Positions 18,574 to 35,245 of a stretch of 64,000 nt of DNA are shown in pieces. The position numbers were made by a program, and so were the translations under genes. Location: NCBI GenBank assembly GCA_029558905.1, contig JAKQCX010000027.1, positions 248,001 through 312,000 of the forward strand, in the 5' to 3' direction. This DNA comes from Pseudomonadota bacterium (lineage in GTDB: Bacteria > Pseudomonadota > Gammaproteobacteria > Burkholderiales > Thiobacillaceae). The notes under the pieces are model-generated. The model saw only the letters and a program-made list of their open reading frames with translations, had not been told where the DNA came from and ran no database searches. Position 1 is the first letter of the stretch; each line of letters starts with the position of its first letter.

Positions 18574-21126
18574 ATGCAACCTGGCACCCCCTATGTCGTT
18601 GAAGTCAATCCACGCATCCCCCGCCGCCTGGCCCGCCTGACCGAGCTGGCGGAAAACCTCTGGTACGCCTGGGACCAGCCCACACGCACCCTGTTCGCGC
18701 GCTTGCATCCGGGTCTGTGGAACGCGGTCAACCACAATCCCAAGGCCTTCCTCAAGCGGGTGGACGAGGAGCACCTGACGGATGCGGCCGAGGACCACAT
18801 CTTCCTGGGCAGCTACAACCGGGTGCTGTCTGCCTTCGACACCTACATGAGCGAGCCCCTGCGCCGGGACATGCCCATCAGCCTGAAGCCCGGTGATCTG
18901 GTGGCCTATTTCTGCGCCGAATTCGGTTTCCACGAGAGCTTCCCGGTGTATTCCGGCGGTCTGGGCATCCTGGCCGGAGACCACTGCAAGTCCGCCTCGG
19001 ACATGCGCCTGCCCTTCGTGGCCGTGGGCCTGCTCTACCGTCAGGGCTATTTCTCCCAGCGCATCGACAACGACGGCAACCAGATCGCCACCTACACCGA
19101 TTCGGAGTTCGACGATCTGCCCATCCATCCCGCTCTGCGGGAGGACGGCAGCGAGGTACATGTCCAGATGGAGCTGCCGGGGCGTGGGCTGGAGGTGAAG
19201 GTATGGGAGACGCGCATCGGACACGTGCGTTTGTGCCTGTTGGACACGGATCTGCCGGACAACCGCCCTGAAGACCGTTACATCACCCACCAGCTCTATG
19301 GCGGTGACAAGCACACCCGCATCCAGCAGGAAATGGTATTGGGCATCGGCGGCATGCGCGCCCTCGAACAGATGGGCATCAAACCCACCTGCTACCACAT
19401 CAATGAAGGCCATGCCGCCTTCCTGGTGCTGGAGCGGGTGCGGCGCAAGGTAAAGCAGGGCCTGAACTACCATGCGGCGCTGGAGGCAGTGGCGGTTTCC
19501 ACCGTGTTCACCACCCATACCCCGGTGCCCGCGGGTCACGACCACTTCGCCGAGGAGATGATCTGGGAATACTTCAGTCACTGCTGCGCCGACCTGGGGG
19601 TGAGCCGCGAGGAGTTCATGCTCCTGGGGGATGCGGGTCGCGGTCTGGAGTTCAACATGACCAAGCTGGCCCTGAAGGGCTCGCGCCACCACAACGGCGT
19701 ATCCCGCATCCACGGCGGCGTGTCTTCGCGCATCCTGGCGGACATGTGGCCACAGATCGCGCCGGACGAGTCGCCCATGGACTACATCACCAACGGAGTG
19801 CATGTGCCCACATTCCTTGCGCAGGAATGGCAGGACCTGTTCGACAACAAGCTGGGCTACGAATGGCGCCGTCGCCTGACCGACGTGGATTTCTGGCAGA
19901 AGGTCGAAGGCATCCTGGACCACCACTTCTGGTCGGTGCACCAGTCCATCAAGACCCAGATGCTGCACTCCATCCGCCATCGCATCACGCTGCAGCACCT
20001 GCGCAACCACGGCTCCGATGCCCACCTGCGGCGTACCCTCAAGTACGCCAATCCGCTGGATCCCAACGTCCTCACCATCGGTTTCGCGCGTCGCTTCGCC
20101 ACCTACAAGCGGGCTACCCTGATGTTCGAGAACATGGACTGGCTGCGCCAGATCGTCAGCGACCCGGAGCGCCCGGTGCTGTTCATCTTCGCCGGCAAGG
20201 CCCATCCCGCGGACCGGCCGGGACAGGAACTGATCCGTCGCATCCACGAGGTGTCCCGCTGGCCCGAATTCGAGGGCAAGCTGCTCATGGTGGAGGGCTA
20301 TGACCTGGGCCTGGGGCGACGCCTGGTGGCGGGCTGCGACGTGTGGCTCAACAACCCCATCTATCCCCTGGAGGCCTCCGGCACCTCGGGCATGAAGGCG
20401 GGACTGAACGGCGTGATCAATCTGTCCGTGGCCGACGGCTGGTGGGATGAGGGCTTCGATGGCGCCAATGGCTGGAGCATCAAGTCCGCGCCGGAGTATT
20501 ACGACGACGCCCGCCGCAACCGCGAGGACAGCCGGGACCTCTACGAGCTGCTGCAGGACCAGGTCATCCCCATGTATTACCGACGCAACGAACTGGGCAT
20601 TTCTCCCGAGTGGGTGCGCATGGCCAAGCGTTCCATCGCCACCCTGCTGCCGCGCTTCAGCTCCACGCGCATGGTGCTGGAATACGTCAACAGGTTCTAC
20701 GCACCGGCCTCGCGCCAGTGGCGGCGCTATTCGGAAGGAGGTTTCGCCGCCGCACAGGCCTTGGCGGCCTGGAAGGCCAAGGTACGCACGGCCTGGGGAG
20801 GTATATCCGTGCGTCGCCTGGATGAACCACAAAAACGCCTGGTGTTCGGTGAGGCCATGGACATTCGCGTGGCGGCCAGGCTCAATGGCCTGGCCCCGGA
20901 AGACGTGCGCGTGGAACTGCTCATCGGCCGTGCCTCGCATGCCGGCCAGGGCAAGGAACTGCAGACCATCGTCCTGAAGCCCGCGGGCTGGCAGGGGGAT
21001 GAGGCCCTGTTCGAGCTGGAGCTCCTGCCCGACCTGTGTGGCCGCCTGCAGTACCGGGTGCGGATCTACCCCTACCATGAGCTGCTGACGCATCCCTTCG
21101 AGACCGGGCTGATGGTCTGGCTGTGA
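18574..21126 (+). CDS. glgP: Alpha-glucan (glycogen/maltodextrin) phosphorylase
   Basis: 850 residues. An N-terminal DUF3417 region (about 10-110, [20 protein letters not shown]) precedes the phosphorylase core, identifying the alpha-glucan phosphorylase subfamily distinct from E. coli GlgP/MalP. The pyridoxal phosphate lysine is Lys608 in [14 protein letters not shown]. The enzyme releases glucose 1-phosphate from alpha-1,4-glucans. That product is the substrate of GalU, encoded 11 kb away. The stop overlaps the GTG start of crcB, so glgP, crcB, DUF190 and the TauE/SafE gene form a tight plus-strand group. Confidence 0.92.
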   Translation: MQPGTPYVVEVNPRIPRRLARLTELAENLWYAWDQPTRTLFARLHPGLWNAVNHNPKAFLKRVDEEHLTDAAEDHIFLGSYNRVLSAFDTYMSEPLRRDMPISLKPGDLVAYFCAEFGFHESFPVYSGGLGILAGDHCKSASDMRLPFVAVGLLYRQGYFSQRIDNDGNQIATYTDSEFDDLPIHPALREDGSEVHVQMELPGRGLEVKVWETRIGHVRLCLLDTDLPDNRPEDRYITHQLYGGDKHTRIQQEMVLGIGGMRALEQMGIKPTCYHINEGHAAFLVLERVRRKVKQGLNYHAALEAVAVSTVFTTHTPVPAGHDHFAEEMIWEYFSHCCADLGVSREEFMLLGDAGRGLEFNMTKLALKGSRHHNGVSRIHGGVSSRILADMWPQIAPDESPMDYITNGVHVPTFLAQEWQDLFDNKLGYEWRRRLTDVDFWQKVEGILDHHFWSVHQSIKTQMLHSIRHRITLQHLRNHGSDAHLRRTLKYANPLDPNVLTIGFARRFATYKRATLMFENMDWLRQIVSDPERPVLFIFAGKAHPADRPGQELIRRIHEVSRWPEFEGKLLMVEGYDLGLGRRLVAGCDVWLNNPIYPLEASGTSGMKAGLNGVINLSVADGWWDEGFDGANGWSIKSAPEYYDDARRNREDSRDLYELLQDQVIPMYYRRNELGISPEWVRMAKRSIATLLPRFSSTRMVLEYVNRFYAPASRQWRRYSEGGFAAAQALAAWKAKVRTAWGGISVRRLDEPQKRLVFGEAMDIRVAARLNGLAPEDVRVELLIGRASHAGQGKELQTIVLKPAGWQGDEALFELELLPDLCGRLQYRVRIYPYHELLTHPFETGLMVWL

Positions 21127-21500
21127 CCGCCTTCTTGGCCGTCGGCATCGGCGCCGCCCTGGGGGCCTGGCTGCGCTGGGGCCTGGGCCTGTGGCTCAAC
21201 CCCGTCTTCCCCGCCATTCCCTACGGCACCCTGGCGGCCAACCTGGCGGGCGGCTACCTGGTGGGCCTGGCCATCGCCTTCTTCGCCCAGCACCCGGGCC
21301 TGCCGCCCGAATGGCGCCTGTTCGCCATCACCGGCTTCCTGGGCGGCCTGACCACCTTTTCCACCTTCTCCGCCGAGGTCTTCACCCTGCTGAGCCGGGG
21401 CCAGATGGGCTGGGCCATGGCGGCGGCGGGCCTGCACCTGCTGGGCTCCCTGGCCATGACCGGGCTGGGGGTGTGGACCCATTCCCTGCTGAGGGGCTGA
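21123..21500 (+). CDS. crcB: Fluoride channel/exporter CrcB (Fluc)
   Basis: 125 residues with four membrane helices. The Fluc signatures are present: N-terminal [26 protein letters not shown] and [15 protein letters not shown]. Fluc proteins are dual-topology dimers that let toxic fluoride leave the cytoplasm. Translation starts at a GTG overlapping the glgP stop by 4 bp. No fluoride riboswitch can precede it in this arrangement, so expression should follow glgP. A DUF190 gene, a frequent crcB neighbour, starts 2 bp after its stop. Confidence 0.93.
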   Translation: MTAFLAVGIGAALGAWLRWGLGLWLNPVFPAIPYGTLAANLAGGYLVGLAIAFFAQHPGLPPEWRLFAITGFLGGLTTFSTFSAEVFTLLSRGQMGWAMAAAGLHLLGSLAMTGLGVWTHSLLRG

Positions 21501-21502
21501 CC

Positions 21503-21817
21503 ATGGAAATGTTGTGCGTCCGTTTTTACGTGCAGGAAGGCATGCGCCTGGATCACCAGCCCATCGGCGAATGGCTGTTCGACCAGGCCAAGGCGGCGGG
21601 CATTCCCGGCGGCACGGCTTTCCGCGCCGCCGCCGGCTTCGGCCGCCATGGGCCCCACGAGGACCATTTCCTCGAACTGGCGGGCCGGCTGCCCGAGGCG
21701 GTGGAATTCTTCGCCCCTCCCGCCGCCATCGATGCCCTCGTCGCCCGGGTGGGGGCGGCGGGCCTGAGGCTGCTGTACATCACCTACCCGGTGCGGGCGG
21801 GCGTGACCGGATCATGA
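21503..21817 (+). CDS. DUF190-family protein
   Basis: 104 residues of the DUF190 family, small soluble proteins of ferredoxin/ACT-like fold often encoded beside crcB. Visible marks are the N-terminal strand CVRFYVQEGMRLD, the helix with the glycine-rich GGTAFRAAAGFGRHG, and the C-terminal strand LRLLYITYPVRAG. Function is unknown; linkage suggests a part in fluoride homeostasis or regulation. ATG 21503 is 2 bp after the crcB stop, and its own stop overlaps the next ATG (ATGA at 21814). Confidence 0.85.
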   Translation: MEMLCVRFYVQEGMRLDHQPIGEWLFDQAKAAGIPGGTAFRAAAGFGRHGPHEDHFLELAGRLPEAVEFFAPPAAIDALVARVGAAGLRLLYITYPVRAGVTGS

Positions 21818-22575
21818 CCTTGGGATGGGCCGACCAGGCCATCCTCTTCGCCGCCTCCTTCGTCGCCAACTGGCTTTCCGCCCTGTCCGGCGGTGGTGCC
21901 GGACTGATCCAGTTCCCCATCCTCATCTTCCTGGGTCTGCCCTTCGGTGTGGCCCTGGCCACCCACAAGGTGGCCAGCGTGTTCCTGGGCATTGGTGCCA
22001 CCGCCCGGTACCTGAGGGAAAGCCATCTGGAACGCCGTTTCGCCCTGGTGATCCTGGGCGCCGGCCTGCCCGGGGTGGTGCTGGGGGCCTCCACCATCCT
22101 GCACGTGCCCGAGCGGCCCGCCACCATCGCCCTGGGTCTGCTCACCCTGGGCCTGGGCATCTACTCCATGTTCAAGCCCAGGCTGGGCATGGAGTTCGCG
22201 CCCCGCAACCGGGAGGGCAGGGGGCTGTGGATCGGTGTGGCGGGTCTGTTCACCGTGGGTTTCCTCAACGGCTCCATCACCTCGGGTACGGGCCTGTTCC
22301 TCACTATCTGGCTCATCCGCCACTTCGGTCTGGACTACAGGCGGGCCGTGGCCTACACCCTCATCCTCTGCGGCTTCATCTGGAACGGTACCGGCGCCGT
22401 GGTGCTGGGCATCCTCGGCACCGTGGCCTGGGGCTGGATGCCCGCGCTGCTGGCCGGTTCCATCCTCGGCGGCTACCTGGGCAGTCACCTGGCCATCACC
22501 CGGGGAAACATCTGGATCAAGCGTGCCTTCGAGATCACCACCGTGCTCATCGGCCTGAAACTGTTGCTGGGCTAG
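21814..22575 (+). CDS. TauE/SafE-family permease
   Basis: 253 residues with about seven or eight membrane helices. The TauE/SafE hallmarks are NWLSALSGGGAGLIQFPIL at the N-terminus, a second half-repeat around FLNGSITSGTGLFLTIWL, and GGYLGSHLAITRG near the end. Members export organosulfonates, sulfite or related anions. The start ATG overlaps the DUF190 stop, so it belongs to the glgP-crcB group. Given the fluoride channel next door, an anion-export theme is possible, but the substrate is not defined by sequence. Confidence 0.88.
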   Translation: MTLGWADQAILFAASFVANWLSALSGGGAGLIQFPILIFLGLPFGVALATHKVASVFLGIGATARYLRESHLERRFALVILGAGLPGVVLGASTILHVPERPATIALGLLTLGLGIYSMFKPRLGMEFAPRNREGRGLWIGVAGLFTVGFLNGSITSGTGLFLTIWLIRHFGLDYRRAVAYTLILCGFIWNGTGAVVLGILGTVAWGWMPALLAGSILGGYLGSHLAITRGNIWIKRAFEITTVLIGLKLLLG

Positions 22576-22631
22576 GGTTAGCCGGGGAGGTGGCGGTCAA
22601 CGGGTCACGCGGCGAAGGTATGTCATTGCCT

Positions 22632-22790
22632 GAAGATTCCTCACTGCGTTCGGAATGACAGGCAGCGGGGTTCGGAATGACAGGCCATGGGGCCGGGATG
22701 ACAGGCCATGGGGTCGGGATGACAGGTCGTGCGGGAAGGGATGACAAGCCCCGAGGTTCAGTGGGGCTAGTCTCGGGGTTTGGAATGACG
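22632..22790 (-). repeat. 21-22-bp tandem array with inverted 30-bp element
   Basis: Copies of GG(A/G)ATGACAGGC begin at 22652, 22674, 22695, 22716 and 22738, and again at 22782 two periods later, so the period is 21-22 bp. The outermost part, 22632-22661, is identical as reverse complement to 277-306. Both arrays therefore end in the same 30-bp element on the same side relative to the repeat units. Weaker copies (GGGATGGCG, GGGATGAGG) continue to about 22885. Confidence 0.8.
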
Positions 22791-22943
22791 AGCCTCGCAT
22801 CCGGGCACCAGGCCACGGGCTTCGGCCGACCTGCCGTGCACTCCGGGATGGCGTGTGACGAGGTTCGGGATGAGGGCGAATCGTGCAGCCGTCCCCTGAC
22901 CCAGGGGCTGGGCAGGCCCGCCTGGATCGGCGACGGGCCGCAC

Positions 22944-22966
22944 AAAAAAGCGGGCCCGTGGCCCGC
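22944..22966 (-). terminator. Rho-independent terminator of the DUF2249 gene
   Basis: Read on the minus strand, a 7-bp stem GCGGGCC/GGCCCGC with a 3-nt loop is followed by six T. It lies 23 bp after the stop codon of the DUF2249 gene and points away from it. Confidence 0.85.
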
Positions 22967-22989
22967 TTCCTTCGGCCGTCCGCGGACGC

Positions 22990-23286
22990 TCAGCCGCAGC
23001 AGGCCCCGCCGGAGCAGCAGGAGTCCTCGGCCTTGGCCTGGCCGCCGGCATTCATGCGGCTGATCTGGATGCGCCAGTGTTCCGGGCCGGATTGCAGATA
23101 CACCCACTGGTACTGGCCCGGGGCGCGGGACTCCAGTTGCAGGCGCAGGGGCACGGGATCATGGTCGTTGACGATTTGCAGGCATTCGTCGCCCTGCAGG
23201 GCATCGAGTTTGTCGAAGATCCGGGCGTGCCGATCCTGGGGGGGAATGGCGCGCACATCGAGTTCGGTAACGGTGCTGATGTTCAT
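22990..23286 (-). CDS. DUF2249-domain protein with cysteine-rich tail
   Basis: 98 residues. Residues 1-78 match DUF2249, a small TusA-like domain: ELDVRAIPPQDRHARIFDKL, then QIVNDHDPVPLRLQLE and the aromatic GQYQWVYLQSGPEHWRIQI. The C-terminal 11 residues, SCCSGGACCG preceded by acid residues, contain four cysteines suited to binding a metal. DUF2249 genes often accompany nitrate/nitric-oxide genes, and the neighbour upstream is an nnrS. ATG 23286 begins at the conserved MNISTV; a start nine residues upstream is possible. Function is unknown. Confidence 0.82.
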   Translation of the reverse strand: MNISTVTELDVRAIPPQDRHARIFDKLDALQGDECLQIVNDHDPVPLRLQLESRAPGQYQWVYLQSGPEHWRIQISRMNAGGQAKAEDSCCSGGACCG

Positions 23287-23441
23287 GATGAGCCTCTTCG
23301 AAGATGAAAACATGCCGGGTGGACGAAGCCACCCGTTGCATCCATTAAAACATCATGAGCCAATAAATCAACGGGCTGGAAGTAGGGTCTTGGGCCGCCG
23401 GACGACCGCAGAAACGGACTTCCCTGTCGAATCCTGTGCGA

Positions 23442-28782
<5,341 letters not shown>

Positions 28783-28790
28783 CGGATGAG

Positions 28791-29096
28791 ATGAAGGCCT
28801 TGGCCTGGGTGATCACCTCGCTCATCGCGCTGCTGCTGTACGCCATGTGGCTGGGCAAGGGCAACTGGTTCCGGGTGTGGGATCTGGACCGGGAGGTGGC
28901 GGCCCAGCAGACGGCCAATCAGGCCCTCGAGGCACGCAACGCCCAGCTGGCGGCCGAGGCCCGCGATCTGCATTCGGGCTACGATGCCTTGGAGGAGCGC
29001 GCCCGCTATGAACTGGGCATGGTGCGCGCCGACGAGGTCTTTTTCCATGTAATGGAGCCGGGTTCCAGTCCCCGGGCGGAGGTGAAACACCCATGA
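28791..29096 (+). CDS. ftsB: Cell division protein FtsB
   Basis: 101 residues: a single N-terminal membrane helix (about 4-20), then a leucine/alanine heptad coiled coil (about 25-65, LDREVAAQQTANQALEARNA) and the conserved end YELGMVRADEVFF. FtsB forms the FtsQLB divisome subcomplex in the inner membrane. Position directly after eno (8 bp) is the standard gammaproteobacterial location. Its stop overlaps the zipA start (ATGA), coupling two division proteins. Confidence 0.93.
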   Translation: MKALAWVITSLIALLLYAMWLGKGNWFRVWDLDREVAAQQTANQALEARNAQLAAEARDLHSGYDALEERARYELGMVRADEVFFHVMEPGSSPRAEVKHP

Positions 29097-30553
29097 TGAC
29101 CACGCTGCAAATCGTTCTGGCCATCGTCGGTGTCGTCCTGATCGGTGCCATCGTGATTTACAACCTGGTGCAGGAGCGCCGCTTCCGCCGCGAGGCGGAG
29201 CGCATGTTCTCCCATCGTCGGGAAGACATCATGCTGGGCGAATCCGTGCATGCCGGCACGGAGGACACCGATGTCCGTTCACGCATTTCCCTGAGCGAGG
29301 AGACACCCACGGCGCCCGAGGTGGTGCGTGCCGTACTGGAGGCGGAGGCGGAGTATCCACTGGTCGGTCGGGAGCACGGTCCCGAGCCCATCGGGGAGGA
29401 AGCGTGCGCCGCTTCGGACGAGTCGGGCACGCGATCCACGCGCGATGCGGGGGTATTGCCCGATCCGGCAGCTGTCGTGGCGGAGGAGGCCCCACGCGGT
29501 GCTGCGCCGGAATCCACGGCGCCGCTCACGCGCGATCTGTCCCGGCCGCCGGCGGCACCAGCCTTGGCATCCGTGGCGGTTCCACCCAGGGACGCGGCCG
29601 CCGCGCCGGCGGCCGTATCCGTTCCGCCTCCGGCGATATCCGTCCCTCCCCCGGCGCAAAGGATACCGACCACGCCCGCACCCAGCCTGTCGATTCCGGC
29701 CGTCTTCGAGGAGGGCGATGAATCCCCCGCGAAGATCCGGGACAGTGGCTTGGATGCCGAAACCGAGTATGTGGCGCGCATCCGCTTCGCCACACCCTCG
29801 GCCGCCAGCTACGGCTCGCTCCTGAGCACCCTGCGGCGTGTCGGCAAGCCGGTACGGGCCTTCGGCAAACGCCTGGATGGTGGCTGGGAGCCCCTGACCA
29901 GCCATCCTCGTGTGAGCTACGACCAAGTGGAGATCGGCCTGCGTCTGGCGGATCGCAACGGCGCGGTCAGCCATGAGCAACTGGATGTCTTCTGCCGTGC
30001 ACTGTTCGGCTTTGCCGCGGAGGAGGGGGGGGCCGTCACTTGCCCCGACAAGCAGGACGCCCTGCAGGCCGCCCGGTCGCTGGACCTGCTGTGCATGGAA
30101 GTGGACGTACTCATCGGCCTGAACGTCATTGCCTCGGAGGCCCGCCCATTTACCAGCGAGGCCATTCACAAGCAGGCCGAGGAAGCCCACATGGTGCTGG
30201 AAGCGGATGGCACCTACCACGCCAAGGACGCGTTCGGTCACACCCTGTTCACGCTCGCCAACCAGGACGATCAGCCGTTTCCACGGGATGGCCGGGGTCT
30301 CACCGTGCATGGCGTAACCCTGCTGTTTGATGTGCCCCGGGTGGCGGATGGTCTGGCGGTATTCGACCGCATGACCCGCCTGGGCTTCGATCTGGCCTGG
30401 CGCCTGGAAGGTCGCCTGGTGGATGACAACGGCCGTGCCGTGAGCGAGGAAAACCTGGATCGGGACCGCGCCCGGCTGGCCGCCTTCTATGGCCGCATGG
30501 AGGCCCGTGGCATTCCGGCCGGTGGTGAGCGGGCCTTGCGGCTGTTCGCCTGA
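29093..30553 (+). CDS. zipA: Cell division protein ZipA
   Basis: 486 residues. An N-terminal membrane anchor (about 4-24) is followed by a basic segment, a long proline/alanine-rich unstructured linker (about 110-215, repeats of IS/VPPPA type) and the C-terminal FtsZ-binding domain (about 350-480, ending near GVTLLFDVPRVADGLAVFDR). ZipA tethers the FtsZ ring to the membrane. It is longer than E. coli ZipA (328), mostly through the linker and a middle region. The start overlaps ftsB; ligA follows 21 bp after it, the usual zipA-ligA pairing. Confidence 0.88.
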   Translation: MMTTLQIVLAIVGVVLIGAIVIYNLVQERRFRREAERMFSHRREDIMLGESVHAGTEDTDVRSRISLSEETPTAPEVVRAVLEAEAEYPLVGREHGPEPIGEEACAASDESGTRSTRDAGVLPDPAAVVAEEAPRGAAPESTAPLTRDLSRPPAAPALASVAVPPRDAAAAPAAVSVPPPAISVPPPAQRIPTTPAPSLSIPAVFEEGDESPAKIRDSGLDAETEYVARIRFATPSAASYGSLLSTLRRVGKPVRAFGKRLDGGWEPLTSHPRVSYDQVEIGLRLADRNGAVSHEQLDVFCRALFGFAAEEGGAVTCPDKQDALQAARSLDLLCMEVDVLIGLNVIASEARPFTSEAIHKQAEEAHMVLEADGTYHAKDAFGHTLFTLANQDDQPFPRDGRGLTVHGVTLLFDVPRVADGLAVFDRMTRLGFDLAWRLEGRLVDDNGRAVSEENLDRDRARLAAFYGRMEARGIPAGGERALRLFA

Positions 30554-32614
<2,061 letters not shown>

Positions 32615-32720
32615 ATGAAAGAAGGCATGCAAGTGGTTTTTGTCTCCGCCGTCCGCTGTGCGGACTTGATTTGCTGCGCATGTTGGCCTGCGACGAACAC
32701 GGCTTTCGAGGAGAAATGAA

Positions 32721-33617
32721 ATGAAGAAAGTCACGAAAGCCGTGTTTCCGGCCGCCGGCATGGGCACCCGCTTCCTGCCGGCCACCAAGGCCAATCCCAA
32801 GGAGATGCTGCCCATCGTCGACAAGCCCCTGATCCAGTATGCGGCGGAAGAGGCGGCAGCGGCGGGCATCACCGATCTCATCTTCATCATCGGCCGCACC
32901 AAGCGGGCCATTGCCGACCATTTCGACAAGGCCTACGAGCTGGAGGTGGAACTGGAGACCAAGGGCAAGCTGCGGGCCCTGGAGGAACTGCGTGGCATCC
33001 TGCCCAGCAACGTGAACTACATCTTCATCCGCCAGGCCGAGGCCCTGGGGCTGGGGCATGCGGTGCTGTGTGCCCAGCCGGCGGTGAACGACGAACCCTT
33101 TGCCGTCATCCTGGCCGATGACCTCATCGATGGGGAACCCGGCGCCACCCGGCAGATGAGTGAGCTGTACAACTATTATCAGTGCTCCCTGGTGGGGGTG
33201 CAGCATGTGGCGCCGGAGGAAACCGGGGCCTATGGCATCGTGGCGGCCGCCCCCATGGCGGAGCGCCTGTCCCGGGTGACCCGCATCGTGGAAAAACCCA
33301 GGCCCGAGGAGGCGCCATCCAATCTGGCGGTGGTGGGGCGTTACATCCTTACCCCGCGCATCTTCCATCATCTGCGCCGTATCGAGCGGGGCGCGGGGGG
33401 CGAACTGCAGCTCACCGACGCCATTGCCGCCCTGCTGCAGGAGCAGCAGGTCATGGCCTACGAATTCACCGGCACCCGTTATGACTGTGGCTCCAAGCTG
33501 GGCTATCTGGAAGCCACGGTGGAATACGCCCTGAAACATCCCGAGCTGGCGGATGCCTTCAAGGGCTACCTGGAAAAGCGTTTCTGTGTCGACTGCAGCC
33601 AGCCAAAGAGGGAGTAG
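32721..33617 (+). CDS. galU: UTP-glucose-1-phosphate uridylyltransferase
   Basis: 298 residues. The nucleotidyltransferase N-terminus [20 protein letters not shown], the sugar-phosphate site [11 protein letters not shown] and the C-terminal [17 protein letters not shown] are characteristic of GalU. It makes UDP-glucose, used for polysaccharides, lipopolysaccharide core and galactose metabolism, from the glucose 1-phosphate that GlgP releases. GAGGAG lies 6 nt before ATG 32721. It is separated from ligA by 106 bp and probably has its own promoter. Confidence 0.97.
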   Translation: MKKVTKAVFPAAGMGTRFLPATKANPKEMLPIVDKPLIQYAAEEAAAAGITDLIFIIGRTKRAIADHFDKAYELEVELETKGKLRALEELRGILPSNVNYIFIRQAEALGLGHAVLCAQPAVNDEPFAVILADDLIDGEPGATRQMSELYNYYQCSLVGVQHVAPEETGAYGIVAAAPMAERLSRVTRIVEKPRPEEAPSNLAVVGRYILTPRIFHHLRRIERGAGGELQLTDAIAALLQEQQVMAYEFTGTRYDCGSKLGYLEATVEYALKHPELADAFKGYLEKRFCVDCSQPKRE

Positions 33618-33715
33618 CAGGCCCCGGGCAAGGGTTCGTCGTTGCGCCTTGCCGGCGTTGTGCGAGCTGCCGAGGGGTCACATGCCGCCCCCGAGATAGG
33701 GCCAGTCGTGTAGCC

Positions 33716-34153
33716 ATGAGCCGGCAGGACTTCAGCGACGAGGTGCGCAAGCACGAATCACTGCTGCTGCGCTGGGTCTGCGCCCTGCTGGGGGCCGTCT
33801 TCACCGCCTTGGGAATAGTGGGCATCTTTCTGCCCGTCCTGCCCACCACGCCCTTTTTGCTGCTGGCGGCGGCCTGTTTCGCCCGTGCATCGGAGCGCAT
33901 CCACACCTGGCTGCTCGGGCACGAAGTGTTGGGGCCCATCATTCGGGAGTGGCGCCAGCACCGCAGTATCCCCTATCGGGCCAAGCGCATGGCCGTGATC
34001 ATGATCGTTTTGAGCTTTACGGTATCCATCGTGTTCTTCGTGCCCTATTGGCAGGCCCAGCTGGCCATGGGTCTGTCCGGTCTGGCGCTTCTGACCTGGT
34101 TCATCCGCATCCCCTCCCGGGACGCACCGGGCAAGACAGGCCGGGGCGGGTGA
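33716..34153 (+). CDS. YbaN-family (DUF454) inner membrane protein
   Basis: 145 residues. Two hydrophobic blocks form about four membrane segments. The DUF454 core is visible: GIVGIFLPVLPTTPFLLLAAACFARASERIH, of which VLPTTPF and the following aromatic/arginine helix are diagnostic, then WRQHRSIPYRAKRMA. The family is widespread and uncharacterised. It is 98 bp downstream of galU and converges with dsbA, 13 bp apart. Confidence 0.85.
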   Translation: MSRQDFSDEVRKHESLLLRWVCALLGAVFTALGIVGIFLPVLPTTPFLLLAAACFARASERIHTWLLGHEVLGPIIREWRQHRSIPYRAKRMAVIMIVLSFTVSIVFFVPYWQAQLAMGLSGLALLTWFIRIPSRDAPGKTGRGG

Positions 34154-34166
34154 TGGGCCTGCCTGC

Positions 34167-34820
34167 TCAATTCCCGCCGGTGCGCAGGGCCTCCTGTACC
34201 AGTGCGCGCAGTTGCTGACGTCCGAAGCTGGGCATGGGCTGGCCGTTGACGAAGAACTCCGGGGTCCTTTCCACCCTCAGGGCCCGGGCGTCCGCCATGT
34301 CCTGCTGGATGATGGCGGCGATGGCGGGGTCTTCCATGTCCCGACGCGCGCGTTCCAGGTCTAGGCCGGTGCCCTGCAGGGCGGCCCATACCTGGTCGAG
34401 CTGCACGCTGTGGTGCTGCACCCAGTTCTGCTGGCTGGCGTACAGGGTCTCCAGGGTCTCCCAGTAACGGTTCTGTCGACGGGCAGCCTCCAGAAGCCTG
34501 ACCACCTGTCCGGCACCTTCATGGAAGGGGCTATAACGCAGGGCCAGGCGGATCTGGCCGGGATGGGCGGCCATCAGCTCCTTTACGAAGGGGTAGAAAT
34601 CGCGGCAGGTCTCGCAGGCCGGATCGAAGAACTCCACGATAACCACACTGGCCTCCGCCGGCCCCAGGGTGGGGGAGTGCATGCGCAGCAGATTTGCCTG
34701 ATTGAGGGCGGTGTGCTGCCGGGTTTCTTCCTGCCGCGCATCGGTGTGCAGACGGCTGGCCAGGAAGAAACCCAGCAGGAGGACAATGGCGGCCAGGGCG
34801 AACAGGAGTTTTTGTTTCAT
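34167..34820 (-). CDS. DsbA-family thiol:disulfide oxidoreductase
   Basis: 217 residues. An N-terminal signal anchor (MKQKLLFALAAIVLLLGFFL) exports the thioredoxin-fold domain to the periplasm. The active site is C69-E-T-C72 in FFDPACETCRDF and the cis-proline loop is RTPEFFVNG, as in DsbA/BdbD-type oxidases. It should introduce or shuffle disulfides in exported proteins and be re-oxidised by the membrane protein encoded immediately upstream, whose stop overlaps this ATG (34817-34820). CETC rather than CPHC suggests a redox potential different from E. coli DsbA. Confidence 0.88.
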   Translation of the reverse strand: MKQKLLFALAAIVLLLGFFLASRLHTDARQEETRQHTALNQANLLRMHSPTLGPAEASVVIVEFFDPACETCRDFYPFVKELMAAHPGQIRLALRYSPFHEGAGQVVRLLEAARRQNRYWETLETLYASQQNWVQHHSVQLDQVWAALQGTGLDLERARRDMEDPAIAAIIQQDMADARALRVERTPEFFVNGQPMPSFGRQQLRALVQEALRTGGN

Positions 34821-35245
34821 GGTGATACCTTCTGTCGGGTGGATGCCAGGAGGGCGATGATCAGGGAAAAGGCAAGCAGGGACATCAGGGGCAGATTGAG
34901 GAAGCCCAGCCACTGTATGCCGACCTCGCCACAGGGGATGCCCCGCCTGCAGGGCTGTGCACTGGCCGGGACGAGACCCAGCACCAGCAGCCAGTGGAAC
35001 AGGGCGAAACCCCAGCCCGCCAGGGCCAGGGGCAGGGTATAGCGCACCACGCGGGGATCCAGTGGAAACAGGCCCAGGGGCAGCAGCAGCATCAGGGGGA
35101 ACATGCAGATGCGCTGCCACCAGCACAGTTCACAGGGTGGAAGCCGCATCACTTCGCTGAAGAACAGGGCACCCAGGGTGGATACGGCGGCCACCAGCCA
35201 GGCCAGAAAGAGCCGGTTCCATGTACCGTGCTGCGCAGTGTTCAT
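34817..35245 (-). CDS. DsbB/BdbC-family disulfide bond formation protein
   Basis: 142 residues with four membrane helices. The two periplasmic cysteine pairs needed for electron transfer to quinone are present: C38-x-x-C41 (PPCELCWWQR) and C99/C105 (QPCRRGIPC). The partner thiol oxidase gene overlaps its stop by 4 bp, and its own start overlaps the yciK-like stop by 4 bp, so the three genes are translationally coupled. It re-oxidises the DsbA-family protein and passes electrons to the respiratory quinone pool. Confidence 0.9.
   Translation of the reverse strand: MNTAQHGTWNRLFLAWLVAAVSTLGALFFSEVMRLPPCELCWWQRICMFPLMLLLPLGLFPLDPRVVRYTLPLALAGWGFALFHWLLVLGLVPASAQPCRRGIPCGEVGIQWLGFLNLPLMSLLAFSLIIALLASTRQKVSP

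Larger units (their letters stand above)
22576..22989. other. Intergenic region holding a 21-22-bp array and a terminator
   Basis: No gene is supported across these 414 bp between the convergent TauE/SafE and DUF2249 genes. The stretch contains the inverted copy of the 30-bp element (22632-22661), a 21-22-bp array (to about 22790, with looser copies to about 22885) and the DUF2249 terminator. Open frames reading MTGHGAG-type repeats are translations of the array. Confidence 0.7.

Noticed and set aside
18547-21093. 848-codon open frame antisense to glgP
   Set aside because: Mirrors the codon structure of a well-conserved phosphorylase on the other strand and has no recognisable domain.
22677-23063. 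128-codon frame starting MTGHGAGMTGHGVG
   Set aside because: It is the translation of the 21-22-bp array and then runs antisense through the DUF2249 gene.
23287-23441. FNR/NnrR-type operator upstream of the DUF2249 gene
   Set aside because: TTGAT half-sites occur in an AT-rich patch near 23364-23371, but no second half-site at the right spacing was found.
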